This document shows positions 44,000-54,699 of a stretch of DNA of 64,000 nt, piece after piece. The stretch is from Paraspadella gotoi. Its lineage: Eukaryota; Chaetognatha. The position numbers and the translations under genes are program-made. The first letter of the stretch is position 1. The number at the start of each line of letters is the position of its first letter. The notes below the pieces were generated by a model, which saw only the letters and a list, made by a program, of their open reading frames with translations, was not told the origin of the DNA and did not search any database. The stretch spans positions 11,390,883 to 11,454,882 of the forward strand of contig CM119269.1 in the NCBI GenBank assembly GCA_051294375.1, written 5' to 3'.

Positions 44000-44636
44000 T
44001 ATCTCTTTTCTTTTTTCATTTTTTATTAAAATAAAATATAAAAATAAAAATAATATTTTTCAATTCAATTAATCAATCAATGAATCAATAGCTGCGCCAA
44101 CACCAACTTGCATAATTTAGTCAAATGACATAATTTGATTAACTGACATAATTTGGTCAACTGATATGTACCGAATAGTCGTTAAGCGTTGTACGTGACG
44201 TGTTTTGTACTTAGTTACCGTTGTTTACAGGCGTTTCTAGGCCGATAGAATTTGGAGATAGACGTTTTTGTTGAAGAAGCGCGGAGCCGGCGGGGAATAA
44301 TTTCAACAAAATAGCGGTTTCATGAGAACGGTCATTGTTCACTTGCCAGATTAGTGAGTATTTAATGAAATGAACATTGAAATAATTAGTGATTTGATCA
44401 TCAATTGACACTGTTAAAGGTTTTGAACACTTCACAATACATTTATTTGATCATTCTGACTGGCATTTGACTTAATAGACAGACAGTAAAATTAGGTTCT
44501 CGAAAAGTCGCGTTTTTCACTTTAGTTACGTTTAGTTCTAATCGCGGCATCGAGTCTAAATGATCAGGTTGGTTAGATAGGATTATTTTTTGTTGCATTT
44601 TAATTGGCACAACATGCGCGTTAGCGTATAGTAAGA
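44000..44636. other. Spacer 3' of the BEL/Pao remnant
   Basis: AT-rich unique sequence; no RNase H, integrase or LTR was recognised on the minus strand where the rest of the BEL/Pao element would be expected. Confidence 0.4.
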
Positions 44637-46190
44637 TTACATAGCTTTTTTCCCCATCTTTATTTTCCTTTTTGATGTATAGTGCGGCTCCGTAGCCGTC
44701 CAGCGAAGTGTGACAAAACTATCAGTTTCGTTGTTACGCTGTCTAATCCCAGCATCGACGTCTATCGCGGGATTCGAATCTTCTTCAAGTGGATCATCTT
44801 CTTCCTCCAGTTTTAACATCTCTCTTCTCATATTGACTTCTTTCTCCGACTTGTCCATTACGCGGACAAAGAAGACGTCTCTCCTCGCATTGTACCGTAC
44901 CCCCAGCACCTTTGAGTCGTGCTGATCCAACGTCGGGTCCTCGGGAAGTGCGTTCTCCGCGATCTTCTCCAAGTTGTCTTCCAGATCCTCCTCTTTCTCT
45001 CTGTCCGTCTCCTTCGTCATCTCCTTTTCTTCCTCATCCTTACTTGGGCTGTCAAGGAGAATTCTCTCGTCGGAGGCTTGCCACTTTGTCATCTCGAATC
45101 CTCCTCTCTTCATCGCGTCTGTCATGTTGATCCTCATCTTCCTTGCCTCCTTTATCCCGTCCAACGCATCCAGGTAATCGTTGACATAGATTTTTAAGAA
45201 AAATGCTGATATTACCTCCGGCGGAAATTCCTTCAGCTGGCTCAGTTTCTTCCCGTGATATTGTAGGACGAACGTCGCTACTCCTCCAAACACATATACC
45301 AACGGCTCGTGAACTTCGAGCGTCCTCATCGTCTTATCTGTGTACCAATGATAGCGGAACGCGGCCACGTCTTTTGGATGTAACAGTAACTCCACTTGAT
45401 GAAAAAACCCTTTTATATCTGCTGAGATCATGTATCTTTTTCGACGAAACTTCAACAGCATGCCGACCAACGGAGTGAGGTTATCCGGTCCTGGAATCAA
45501 GTGATCATTCAAACACGTCCCCTTCACCTTCAACGACGCGTCCTGACATAAGCGAAACTTGCCTGGTTTGTCTGCCCGAGTTACAACTAACAACGGCGCA
45601 AAAAACTCCGGCTGCCCTTCTGGAGGATGTTCGACAGTTACTTTCCTCACGTGTCCCGACTTGATAGTCTCTTCCATCGTCTTGAACACTCCCTCTCGAA
45701 TGACCGGATCCTTCCTCATTTTTGCCACCAACTTCCTCGCCAAATTCTCGGCACTCTTTGTTACATCGTCACAAATTGTTTCAAAAAATTTTGCCGTTTT
45801 CTATCTTCCTCGTTTCCATGGCGACGGCGCCACATAATGCCCTGTTTTATCATTAAAGTAAATTTCCCCTTCCAGTTGTTCGTACGCGAAATCGTCTTGT
45901 GCGGATGAGTGTTGTACTTTGGAGGGATACAGTTCTGACCCCTTCAACAGGAAGACCTGTCTTTTTTGAAACTGGGTTCGCCAAAAATAGTAATTTTTTT
46001 GAAATGATCTCGGTGTAGGTCTCTTGCGTCGAGAACGTTGCGGCGCGATTTGTTTCCGTAGCGCGAATGTGAAACTTCTCCATTTGGAGTATGAATGTGC
46101 GGACCCCGACAATTTCGGACCCTTCAGTAGGTCCTCCAGCATTTGATGTGCTGTGAAACTTTGGCAAACGACTTTCCTAGCGACAATCAA
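44637..46190 (-). pseudogene. BEL/Pao LTR-retrotransposon pol fragment (reverse transcriptase)
   Basis: Minus-strand frame with the BEL/Pao RT order: YVAPSPWK-like linker; LARKLVAKMRKDP and SGHVRKV; FRLCQDASLKVKGTCLNDHL; motif A ISADIKGFFHQVEL; YVFGGVAT (motif B area); catalytic box YVND instead of YVDD; GGFEMTKWQA; KVLGVRYN. An in-frame TAG at 45801-45803 separates the first part from a 368-codon open stretch. An acidic KDEEEKEMTKETDREKEE insertion lies between RT blocks, and the frame ends soon after KVLGVRYN without RNase H or integrase. Truncated, probably inactive. The long open frame is notable for such a fragment. Confidence 0.88.
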
Positions 46191-46257
46191 TCAACTTTTT
46201 CAATTTAAAAATGGATAAAAAAGTTAAAAAAACTAGCAAACGACTTTTCCTTAGTAA

Positions 46258-46787
46258 AAACAAGTTTGAGCAAACAATGTCGGATCTGCCTACGATAATT
46301 AATTAATTAATGGATTAATTCATTAATTATTTAATAGATTAATTAATAAATTATTTAATAGATTAATTAATTAATTAATTTTAATAATTAATTATAATTT
46401 ATATTCAGCTTGTCATCATCGATGTCCTTAAAATTGAGTCAGGACAGTTATTAAATGTTTTGTTTACATTTTATCAAAACAAACAAATATCCTCTATTAT
46501 CGAGCCAGGCGGGCAAAGCCCGTCCTGGCTAGATTTTGATTCGGTTTAGCTTTCGGTCACGCTTTTTTGCAATCATTGCTTCTGAAAGTGTGATATCATA
46601 GGGAGTTATATATGGCTTCTAATCATCAAGATCTTTAAAATTCTCATGTTTCATATCAATATTCGTATTTGTTTATGTTTTATTTACAAAACAAAAACGT
46701 TTTAATTATATGTCGCTCTCTCTCTCTTTCTTTTAAATATATATCGCTCTCTCTCTCTCTGTTTTTCTCCGTCACTGCTTCTTCTGN
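46258..46787 (+). mobile_element. Composite element: AACAAGTTTGAG terminus plus GC hairpin and (CT)n
   Basis: The left terminus AACAAGTTTGAGCAAACAAT is followed by ATTAATTAA runs, the conserved block GAGTCAGGACAGTTATTAAA, and at 46498-46535 a strong hairpin AGCCAGG-CGGGC/GCCCG-CCTGGCT. After it comes a TTTCGGTCACGC block and (CT)n. An inverted copy lies at 62880-63260. The hairpin-near-end and microsatellite layout recalls Helentron-associated elements, an inference. Confidence 0.5.
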
Positions 46788-46886
46788 NNNNNNNNNNNNN
46801 NNNNNNNNNNNNNNNNNNNNNNNNNNNNNNNNNNNNNNNNNNNNNNNNNNNNNNNNNNNNNNNNNNNNNNNNNNNNNNNNNNNNNN
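46787..46886. other. Assembly gap (100 N)
   Basis: Run of exactly 100 N, the usual placeholder for a gap of unknown length. Confidence 0.99.
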
Positions 46887-47750
46887 GTTCTACTTATTAA
46901 GCCCTAAAAACAAATTTTTTAAAAAAATTTTAGAAATTTATTATAAAAAATAAATAATACAGATAATTAATTTTATTTTTTAAGAAAAATATGTGATATT
47001 TGATTAAAACTTAATTTCAAATAAAATAACAGATAAATATTAGTTGAGCACTTTAATTCAAAATCATATCCAGCTTTAAAAAGTAATTATATAATTTATT
47101 ACTTATCCAAAAAAAAATTTATTCATAAAATTATATTATAATAATAACTCACTCAATATTTGATATATATTATTAATAGACAAATGTGTAAAAATATTAA
47201 CAAACAGAATGCTTTAACTTTTAATACTTAATTAGAGTATATATTAATATTTTTCAAAATATTTTTTTCATTTTTAAAATTTTTTATATTAAAATTATTA
47301 TTAATTAAAAAAAAACTTATTTTGAAGCCTAATAAGTAGAACTGTATTTTAAGAACGTATTTGTATTTTTATTTTTAAGAAATAAACTGTTCAATGATTG
47401 ATTAATTGATTAATTAATTGATTAATCTTTTAAAAAAAAATATTTAATTTTTACTTATATTTCAATAGCAAAAAGTAATAGAAAGTTGGGAGTGGTTTCA
47501 AATTAAAGCTTATGCTTTGTAGATAATGATAGACATATAGACATTTAAATTGTAAGCATATTCACTAAACTACTTAAAAATTTTTATAAAAAAATTTAAA
47601 AAACTTTAATGAGCATTTAAAAAAAAACCTGCCTTTATCGAATTTTACTGACCTGCCACATTAAGTATCTCATGGGTATACTTTAAGAATTTATAGGTTT
47701 CAGAGATGGCACTTTTTTTGTTTCTTTCACATCCTTTCTGCCCTACCGTG
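46887..47750 (+). mobile_element. Second copy of the CACGGTAGGG TIR element (one end)
   Basis: 47300-47750 is colinear with 9230-9645, ending CTGCCCTACCGTG. 46887-47060 resembles 9060-9240 in inverted orientation, suggesting a partially palindromic interior. The other terminus is lost at the N gap or truncated. Confidence 0.65.
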
Positions 47751-48238
47751 TATTACTATCCTTATAAAATCAAAAAATTTCCAAATAGGCTTTTCTTAAT
47801 TTTAAATACAGATTTGAATTCCTCGTCAAAAGTTGATAAAAGAAAATATAAATCATTTTTAAAAATTATTTCATTAAGTGGGTTAAAAATTTATAAAAAC
47901 TATATTTAATATATAAAAAAATAATTTTCAGCTTAAAATATAGCTTTTTCTAATTTTTGACCCACTTAATGAAGGAATTTTTCAAAAAGAGTTATATTTC
48001 TTTTTATCAACTTTTTATGACGAATCCAAATCTACAAAAAAATCTTAGAAAAAACTGTTTTGAAATTTTAACATTTATTGGTTTAGTACTAATATAAATA
48101 TGGCCTACTGCATAAATTGTAAAATTTAATATAAATTTTTTTATTACATAAATGTTCATTAGTATAATGTTGTTCGTTCCTCACTTTTAGAATTTTAATT
48201 AAAGTTAAATTTAGAAATTTTACTACGCCTTAGTGATC
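47750..48238 (+). repeat. Dispersed AT-rich repeat family E, copy 1
   Basis: Shares AGATTTGAATTCCTCGTCAA, AAGTGGGTTAAAAATTTA and TTGTTCGTTCCTCACTTTTA with 58439-58800. Contains an internal inverted pair (AAGTGGG / CCCACTT near 47876 and 47961) that the second copy lacks. Confidence 0.65.
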
Positions 48239-48239
48239 A

Positions 48240-48271
48240 TCGCGGGGAATAAATGTCGCAATGGGATGCCA

Positions 48272-48327
<56 letters not shown>

Positions 48328-49070
48328 GAGATCGTCGTTTATGTCGTCGTCACGTGATCGCTTTGGACGAGAAATCACGTGACTGACTCACAGTAGCGCC
48401 ACGCGTTGAGGTGGAAGAGGGGAGTGGGGAAGAGGAAGAGGAAAATGAGGAGGAGGAAGAGAAGGGGGGAAGTAGATGGAGAGGAAGAATTGAATCAAAT
48501 ATAGAATCAACCTTAATTGACAGTTACAATCTTTCATGTTGTTTGCAGAGAGAAAAAAACTGATTCTAACTTTTTTCGTATTTGAAACGAAAATTGATAA
48601 AAAATAAAGCTATTTTCCTATTTTCTCGTGGGAACAGATCTTCTTAATTTAAATCTAATGAGAAACTAAATCAATCAGTTTTATTAAAGGTTTCATTTCA
48701 TCTTAAATTTTGTTTTCTCATTTAATAAAACGCGACGACGACGACGACGACGACGACAACGACTTGGACAATAAATTTCCTTTAGAATTCAAAATAACAA
48801 AAGAAATAAAAAGAATAATAAGGCGACAGACGGAGTGGGGGGGCGGGGTTGACTAAGGACAAAAAAGAGGAGAGCAGAAGAGTTCGCTTGTCAAGAGTAT
48901 GACGGCAAAGATCGAGCGGCGACATTAAAATCTCAAAATTTGTTCACTTTAGAAAAAAGTTTTTTTAAAAATTGAAATATTTCGTGGTTTAAAATAAAAA
49001 CAATTATGAATTAAACTAACAAACAAAAATGCAAAAGAGAAATTCTTAAGAAAATTCGTTGTCCTCAGTT
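48240..49070. other. Low-repeat segment with (GA)n and (GAC)n
   Basis: A long (GA)n (48272-48325) and a (CGA)n tract (48732-48760) lie in otherwise unique sequence. No ORF supported. Confidence 0.4.
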
Positions 49071-49215
49071 GGTTTTGTTCTCACATCGCGTGAGAGACAT
49101 TCACAGACTCACATTTACAAACTCGCGTTCTTTTCGCGTGACTCTCCCGACTCTGTGACTAAATCTGCACGCGCTTCGAGCACACGACCACCGCGTGCTT
49201 TCCCGGCTCGTGCTA

Positions 49216-49291
49216 GCTATCTGGGTGAGTCTTAGCCCTGCGGTAAGTTTGAGGTTCTAGCCGCAGCGTGAATCTCACTTTGCCAGATAGA
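49216..49291 (+). ncRNA. miRNA-precursor-like hairpin (candidate)
   Basis: CTATCTGG at the 5' base pairs with CCAGATAG at the 3' base, followed by GTGAG/CTCAC, a partly paired internal loop, and CTGCGG/CCGCAG closing a 17-base loop. Total about 75 nt, a typical animal pre-miRNA size. It lies in low-repeat sequence with no other copy in the window. I recognise no known miRNA in either arm; the four-base bulge and internal loop weaken the case. Confidence 0.25.
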
Positions 49292-50160
49292 ATTTGTTTG
49301 AATTCTTGGAAAATTAATACGATATCGCATCAGTTATCATTTTGAATTCAACAAGGAGAGATTCATACAAGAACCTTGAGATGACGACGACGATGACGAC
49401 GACGACGATGACGATTTTCGAACGTTTTCATCGCGTGATCTTTTCAACTTGAACATCATTTGGGGATACATATCATTTCTTTTTTCTTTGATAAATTTTT
49501 GAGAATTTTTTTAAAATCATTTTTAATTTTAGTTTCTTTTTTTTTAGTCTTTGTCTTTCTTTGTCTATCTTTTATTGTTACGTTCTTTCCTTTTTCTTTT
49601 TTTCTTAATTTTTCGACAAGAAAGTCTGTTTACTGTCGAAGAAGATTCGTCTTGCTTTTTCGCTGCCTCGTCATCGTCATCCAGTAGTACAACAATTCCC
49701 CCCTCTCTCTCTCTCTCTCTCTCTCTCACGAATAGTTACATTCCGATTTCGGGTCAAATCGAGCGATTGTTGTTTTGTTTTCTTGATCCCTTTTTTGTTT
49801 TTCTTTCTTTTTTATTCTTGTTTCTTTAACCTTAAGAGGGAGCGCGGGATGAAGCGAGCCGGATTTGAAGGATATTATTCACGTCGCCATAGAGAGCAAT
49901 TTTATTTTAGTAAATTTAATTCGTTAGTTTCAATTTCAGGACCGACTTTTCACGGAGGCGACGACCGAGAGTCCAACAGGATTTAAAATGTTTATTTACA
50001 TCGAAAATAGGTTACGCGGAATAAAAACAGTAAAGTTTTTTATAAACAAACAACGAATTCAAAAACGTATTAACAACCGGTTAAAAACATACTAATTACT
50101 ACGTTCAAAGGTTTAAGGCCGTATCTTAACTAAAAGGTTATTTAAAACAATACAGATAGC
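49290..50160. other. Low-repeat segment, possible exon traces
   Basis: Contains (GAC/GAT)n at 49381-49415. A short plus ORF begins at 49850 (MKRAGFEGYYSRRHRE), and a TTTCAATTTCAG acceptor-like site lies at 49931-49942. Either could belong to a gene, but no domain or paired splice structure is visible. Confidence 0.25.
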
Positions 50161-50164
50161 CTCG

Positions 50165-50345
50165 GCCTCTTATTTTTATTCGGATCTGCTTATCAGCAGA
50201 TCCCGACTCTATAATCCACTTTGTTGGTCCGTCGGTCCCCCCCTAAATCTTGTCGGGCAATCATTTAAATCATGCCAGAACATCAAATTATGATAAATTA
50301 TTAAAAAAAAATGATGTCCTTCCTCATAATTTTTTAAATTAATTA
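50165..50345 (+). repeat. GTCGGATCTGC-type terminal hairpin repeat, copy 1
   Basis: TCGGATCTGCTTATCAGCAG, then GATCCCGACTCTATAA and a TTGGTCCGTCGGTCC block. Copies lie at 57540-57606 (inverted), 58830-58906 (inverted) and 60710-60900. The CTGCTTATCAGCAG core is a perfect hairpin. Confidence 0.65.
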
Positions 50346-50700
50346 ATTAATAGCTTATCCTTAACCCTAGCTAATCCCTAAGCCTAATTTATCCCTAACC
50401 TTACCTTATCCCTAACCCTAACTTATTCCTAACCCTACCTTATCCCTAACCTTAACTTATTCCTAACCTTATCTTATCCCTAACCCTAACTTATCCCTAA
50501 CCCTAACTTATCCTTAACCCTAACTTATCCTTAACCTTTCCTTATCCCTAACCTTACCTTATCCCTAACCTTAACTTATCCCTCACCTTACCTTATCCCT
50601 AACCTTACCTTATCCTTAACCTTACCTTATCCCTCACCTTAACTTACCCTTATCCTATTTTTTACTTTAACTTAACCTACATCTTAATTTATATTTAATC
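50345..50700. repeat. 12-bp satellite (TTATCCCTAACC)n, degenerate
   Basis: About 25 tandem units alternating TTATCCCTAACCC and CTTACCTTATCC. Telomere-like motif but with a 12-bp period, so an interstitial satellite. Confidence 0.8.
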
Positions 50701-51162
50701 TTAATTTCTTTAACCTTGATTTATTATTAGCTTAACTTACTTTTAACTATAACATAATCATTATTTAAATATTAATATAATAACAATAATAACAAATATA
50801 AAAAAATCTTACGTAAAAGAATAGGATCTCGCCTACATTCAATGATAACCAAATATTGATGCGAAGATAACCAAATGATTGTTGCGATGATAATCAAATA
50901 TTGATGCGATGATAACTGTAATGTAATGTACATTACAAAATTAAATACACATGTTCAAATAAAATGTAAGCCAAAGTATTAATGAAATCCACTTGAGAGT
51001 TGAGGAGAGTCCACTAGGAATTATGAAGCTGTGGTCTGTAGTCACTTGAGACCCTTATATTATTAATTACCTTACCAAGTCTTAACACTTAACCAAGTCT
51101 TACCAGACTTAACCTTAACCAAGTCTTACCAGACTTAACCTTAGAGTTATTATTTCCAACCA

Positions 51163-51341
51163 GTCCTTCCTGGACTTAGGCGTTTTCAGTCTCTCCTGGA
51201 CTTAGGCGTTTCAGTCTCTCCTGGACTTAGGCGTTTTCAGTCTCTCCTGGACTTAGGCGTTTTCAGTCTCTCCTGGACTTAGGCGTTTTCAGTCTCTCCT
51301 GGACTTAGGCGTTTTCAGTCTCTCCTGGACTTAGGCGTTTT
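51163..51341. repeat. 26-bp minisatellite, about seven copies
   Basis: The unit contains TCTCCTGGACTTAGGCGTTT and CAG, nearly identical between copies except one missing TT (about 51209). The high identity implies recent expansion. Confidence 0.9.
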
Positions 51342-51719
51342 TCCAGTAACTTTTCCAGCCGGACAGAATTTCCCCTTACACTTCAGAGGGTCTCAATTGA
51401 CTCCTGACCACAGTCTGTGGCACTCCTCCTTATATAGGCAGATTTTGTCACGTGATTTCTCCTCTGGAATTGGTTTGGGACTTAGCAGGCCCGTAAAAGC
51501 CCCCCTTTTGCTTTAGCCTTCTCCTAACTGCCCTTTTGTTTTTAGCCATTTCCCTCTTTTGCTCAAAGCAATCTCTGCTTCACTTATAACCAATTTTTTT
51601 GCTTCTTAAGCTTTTCTTAAGACCAACCTTTGCTTTTGCTCAAAGCCAATCCTTGCTTTGCCTAAAGCCTATCCCTACAATATCAATTACTAAATCAACT
51701 AATAAAAAAGGTCGTCACC

Positions 51720-52175
51720 TACTTTTTTATTACAGACGCAATGAATCATTCATCATAAATAAAACAAACAAATGAGTGTATGAGTGAAAGAGAGAAAGAA
51801 AGAGAGAGAGAAAGAAAAGAGAATAAATCAACGAAAATCTCGGATGTAAATTTTGGATTTTGCATTGAGAAAAAAGCGCAGAATAAATGGCGATAATAAA
51901 AGTTTTTAAAATCATAATGAAGTGGAAATTCAAACAAAAAATACTTAAATCCAAATGTATAAGAAAATATCAAAGCTATTTCAGGATGAGAAGCCATATC
52001 AAAATTTTTAACTTACTATGTTCGTACACTTTTGTAAAACTTTATCAAAATTCATAATAATTTTTATTTTAAAAAAACGGTAAGTCACAGCCAAACCTAT
52101 AAAAGCGTAGTAGTTTTTATATAAAAACAGCGTGACGCCGACGCCGACGACGACGACGACGTCACAAAGAAGCTG
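51720..52175 (-). repeat. Family A fragment joined to family B
   Basis: 51720-51900 is an inverted family A block ending at GATAATAAAAGTTTTTAAAA. It joins abruptly to the family B sequence (51905-52175) in the orientation of 610-1175. A and B blocks are recombined relative to other sites. Confidence 0.65.
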
Positions 52176-52189
52176 ACCCGAATCAATAT

Positions 52190-52232
52190 CGAGCCTGAAC
52201 CGGCTTCGCCGGTCTGCTCGATAAAAATTATG
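52190..52232. repeat. Terminal GC hairpin (GAACCGGCTTCGCCGGT)
   Basis: A GC-rich hairpin with a TTCG loop next to the family B (GAC)n end. Inverted counterpart at 59761-59800. Confidence 0.6.
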
Positions 52233-52234
52233 AT

Positions 52235-52660
52235 ATTATGGCAACAGCCATTGGGATGGGGCATCTCACTGTTGGCTTTGGGGGCTTCCGACCCTCAGTG
52301 ACGCCTCCTGTCACTGGCGCGGTTACCCTAGGACGGTCTCGCTTTGCCAACGCAGAGGGAAGTCGTTAGGACTGTGGATGGAACACTACGCCTGGGATGG
52401 TGTGTTCCCCCTCTGAGCCAATGGATTTGGCTGAATGATGGTGGACGTGAGGCGGTGTGAATATACCGCCACAATATCTGAATTCCTTTAATTTTCTTTC
52501 CGAGAAATCCAATAGCAAAATTAAGCGAAATTTACGAAACTGTCTCTGAGGAATAGAGTTTATGCAAAGCGGTTGAGTTCGTCAGCCGTGGCTCAAGTTG
52601 ACGCCACCCGAAATGAAGAGTCACACCCGCTGTCGCCGTTTATTTATCAGAGAGATAAAA
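52235..52660. other. GC-balanced unique island, unidentified
   Basis: Non-repetitive, higher-GC sequence between repeats with no ORF longer than about 60 codons. Contains short self-complementary stretches (for example GGCGGTGTGAATATACCGCC at 52453-52472). It could be a structured RNA, a SINE body or retroelement untranslated sequence; I do not recognise it. Confidence 0.3.
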
Positions 52661-53158
52661 AAGAGAGAGAGAGAGAGAGAGAGAGATTTCTTTTGTCCCA
52701 GTTTTCTTTGTAACTACCTTCATCGATTTTTCATTTTTTTTCTGAGAGGTTTGAGATGAGTCAACTCCTCTGTTTTTTCGGTAGTTTATTTTATTTATTT
52801 ATTTTAGAGTAATTTAGTGAATGGTGTGGGCATAAAATCATGAAAAGGCCAATATTCATTGTTCAATTATATAAGTAAAAAAACTTCAGAATTTCTAAAT
52901 TTATTTTGATTGCAACAGGGTTGATCTCGTTAAAAAATCAACAATAAATACACATTTATAAAAAAATTTAAAAATAATAAGCAATTCTGTATAGTTCAGT
53001 ATCGGCCTCAATTTCTTGAAAAAATGATAAGTATCTAATCCCACATAGAACTGTATTTTTCTAATTAATAAAAGTCTTTTTTCGATAATCAATTAGACGA
53101 GATAAATAAGTCATCGCGCATGCGCAGTAGACCCCTTCACGAATTAAAAGAAACAAAT

Positions 53159-53898
53159 ATGAATGAGGATGAAACTATTAAAATTCGTTACGTCGCCCTT
53201 GATGACGAAAGCGACGAAGGCAACGACAGCTTTAACATCACCGTCAACAATGACACAACATCAAAAGACAATGATGCAACAGCAAACGTCATTGCGAAGC
53301 GGAAAGACGATAACGACATCTGTCGATCCAATCAGACGAAGTTGTCTGAAATAGAAGAAGTAGAAGTAAAAGGAGCTGCCGTTGGAGTCGATGTGGTGGC
53401 AGTTAGTGCAGTTATTACTGATGAAGGAGCAGTTCGAGGAGCTGACGATGGTGTCAATGTGATGGCGGTTAGTGGAGCCTCGGATAATGGAATTCCGGTA
53501 ACTGGAGTCATCGCTGATGAAATTGCGGTCAGTGGAGTAGAGCCCGCTGGAGCTTCTACTGATGTAGTCTCGGATGATGGAGTCGCGACTGATTTAAACG
53601 GAGCCACTAGAGCCACTCCAGCGGGAGTCGTCGTATCTTCTGGAGCAACAAACTCGACGAAGACCGATTCCGGCATCAAAGGCTCAAGGCGACGGCGCCA
53701 GCTTCTCGGCGGCTGCAGCGGCAGCGGCAGCAGCGGCAGCGGCTCTTCCTTCGATCTGATTCCCTTCACCGGAGAATCGATGGATGCAGAGGCGACGCCT
53801 TCCGTCTTCGGACCGACGTCTTCCTTCGACGATCAACTCGAGTTGCCCGTCAAGTTGCGTCAGCGGTTGCACCGTCTGCCCGCTGCGTTTAAAGGAGA
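53159..53898 (+). CDS. Probable first coding exon of the CNG channel-like gene
   Basis: Open from ATG 53120; the second ATG at 53159 (AAATATGAATGAGG, starting MNEDETIKIRYVALDDESDE) is the likelier start. The protein is acidic and low complexity, rich in Val/Ala/Gly/Asp, then SRRRRQLL, a Gly/Ser run and LELPVKLRQRLHRLPAAFKG. Composition is GC-richer than its flanks. A GTAGAG donor at 53899 leaves two bases, exactly the phase needed by the exon at 59053. A variable acidic cytosolic N terminus would suit a CNG subunit. If not spliced, the ORF stops at 53902 as a 260-codon protein. Linkage to the downstream exons is inference. Confidence 0.5.
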
Positions 53899-53912
53899 GT
53901 AGAGAAGTGAGA

Positions 53913-53919
<7 letters not shown>

Positions 53920-53958
<39 letters not shown>

Positions 53959-53970
53959 ATGGGAGAGAAA

Positions 53971-54002
<32 letters not shown>

Positions 54003-54012
54003 ATAAATAAAA

Positions 54013-54044
<32 letters not shown>

Positions 54045-54060
54045 ATCATACGAAAAATAA

Positions 54061-54156
<96 letters not shown>

Positions 54157-54200
54157 GCAATCAATAAATCAATCAATAAATAAATCAAGCAATCGAAATC
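53920..54200. repeat. (GA)n, (AAAT)n and (AATC)n microsatellite tracts
   Basis: Successive tetranucleotide arrays, about 53921-53955 (GA), 53970-54103 (AAAT) and 54104-54195 (AATC). Ile/Tyr/Leu/Phe-rich frames over it are artefacts. Confidence 0.9.
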
Positions 54201-54289
54201 TCATACGGAAAATAACATATATATGTAATTTTGCTAAAAATCGTAAATGTTCAAATATAAATTTTATTTTATTTAGTTCAAGTCAAGAT

Positions 54290-54613
54290 AGAGGCTCACC
54301 CTATCACCAGGGCCTTCTCTTTCCCGCCGGGCTTCCTCTTCCCCCTCTCAACGTCCCCCTCCTCCTCCTCCTCTCGTCGCCTCCTCCTCCTCATCCCTGG
54401 GAGTGCATCGGGCTCCCTCTCTCTCGGACGGTACTCACGGCGCAAGGGCTACCAAGACCGCGCGATCCCCTTTTCCTCTCTCTCTTTTTCCTTTGTAGTA
54501 TATTTGCTGTGGCCTTAACCCCTTTTTATTATTATATACTTACCTTACTTACCTCTTTTACTTGGTGAGAGGGTAGTCAGAACCTATTTTAGCCAGTTAT
54601 CCTATCTTCAGAG
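54290..54613 (+). mobile_element. Second, diverged LTR-like segment with primer site
   Basis: A pyrimidine-rich, TTCAGAG-ending segment placed like 24717-24966 immediately before TGGCGCCCAATGTGGGGC. Similarity to the other LTR-like copies is limited mostly to composition and the final bases, so it is a different subfamily. No retrotransposon ORF follows. Confidence 0.45.
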
Positions 54614-54660
54614 TGGCGCCCAATGTGGGGCTCGAACCCACGACCCCGGGATTAAGAGTA
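54614..54660 (-). pseudogene. tRNA-Lys(CUU) 3'-half sequence / extended primer site
   Basis: Matches the 3' half of tRNA-Lys from the encoded CCA to the anticodon loop (plus strand TGGCGCCCAATGTGGGGC through ATTAAGAGT), then diverges abruptly. The end at the anticodon is what a tRNA half would give. Confidence 0.65.
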
Positions 54661-54699
54661 ACGGGTAGTCTTTCATTTTAAACAAATTGAAACTACTCA

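Noticed and set aside
50345-50700. Telomere
   Set aside because: The period is about 12 bp with variable units, and ordinary repeats lie on both sides.
53684-54104. Ile/Tyr/Leu/Phe-rich minus-strand ORFs suggesting membrane proteins
   Set aside because: Generated by (AAAT)n and (GA)n tetranucleotide and dinucleotide arrays.
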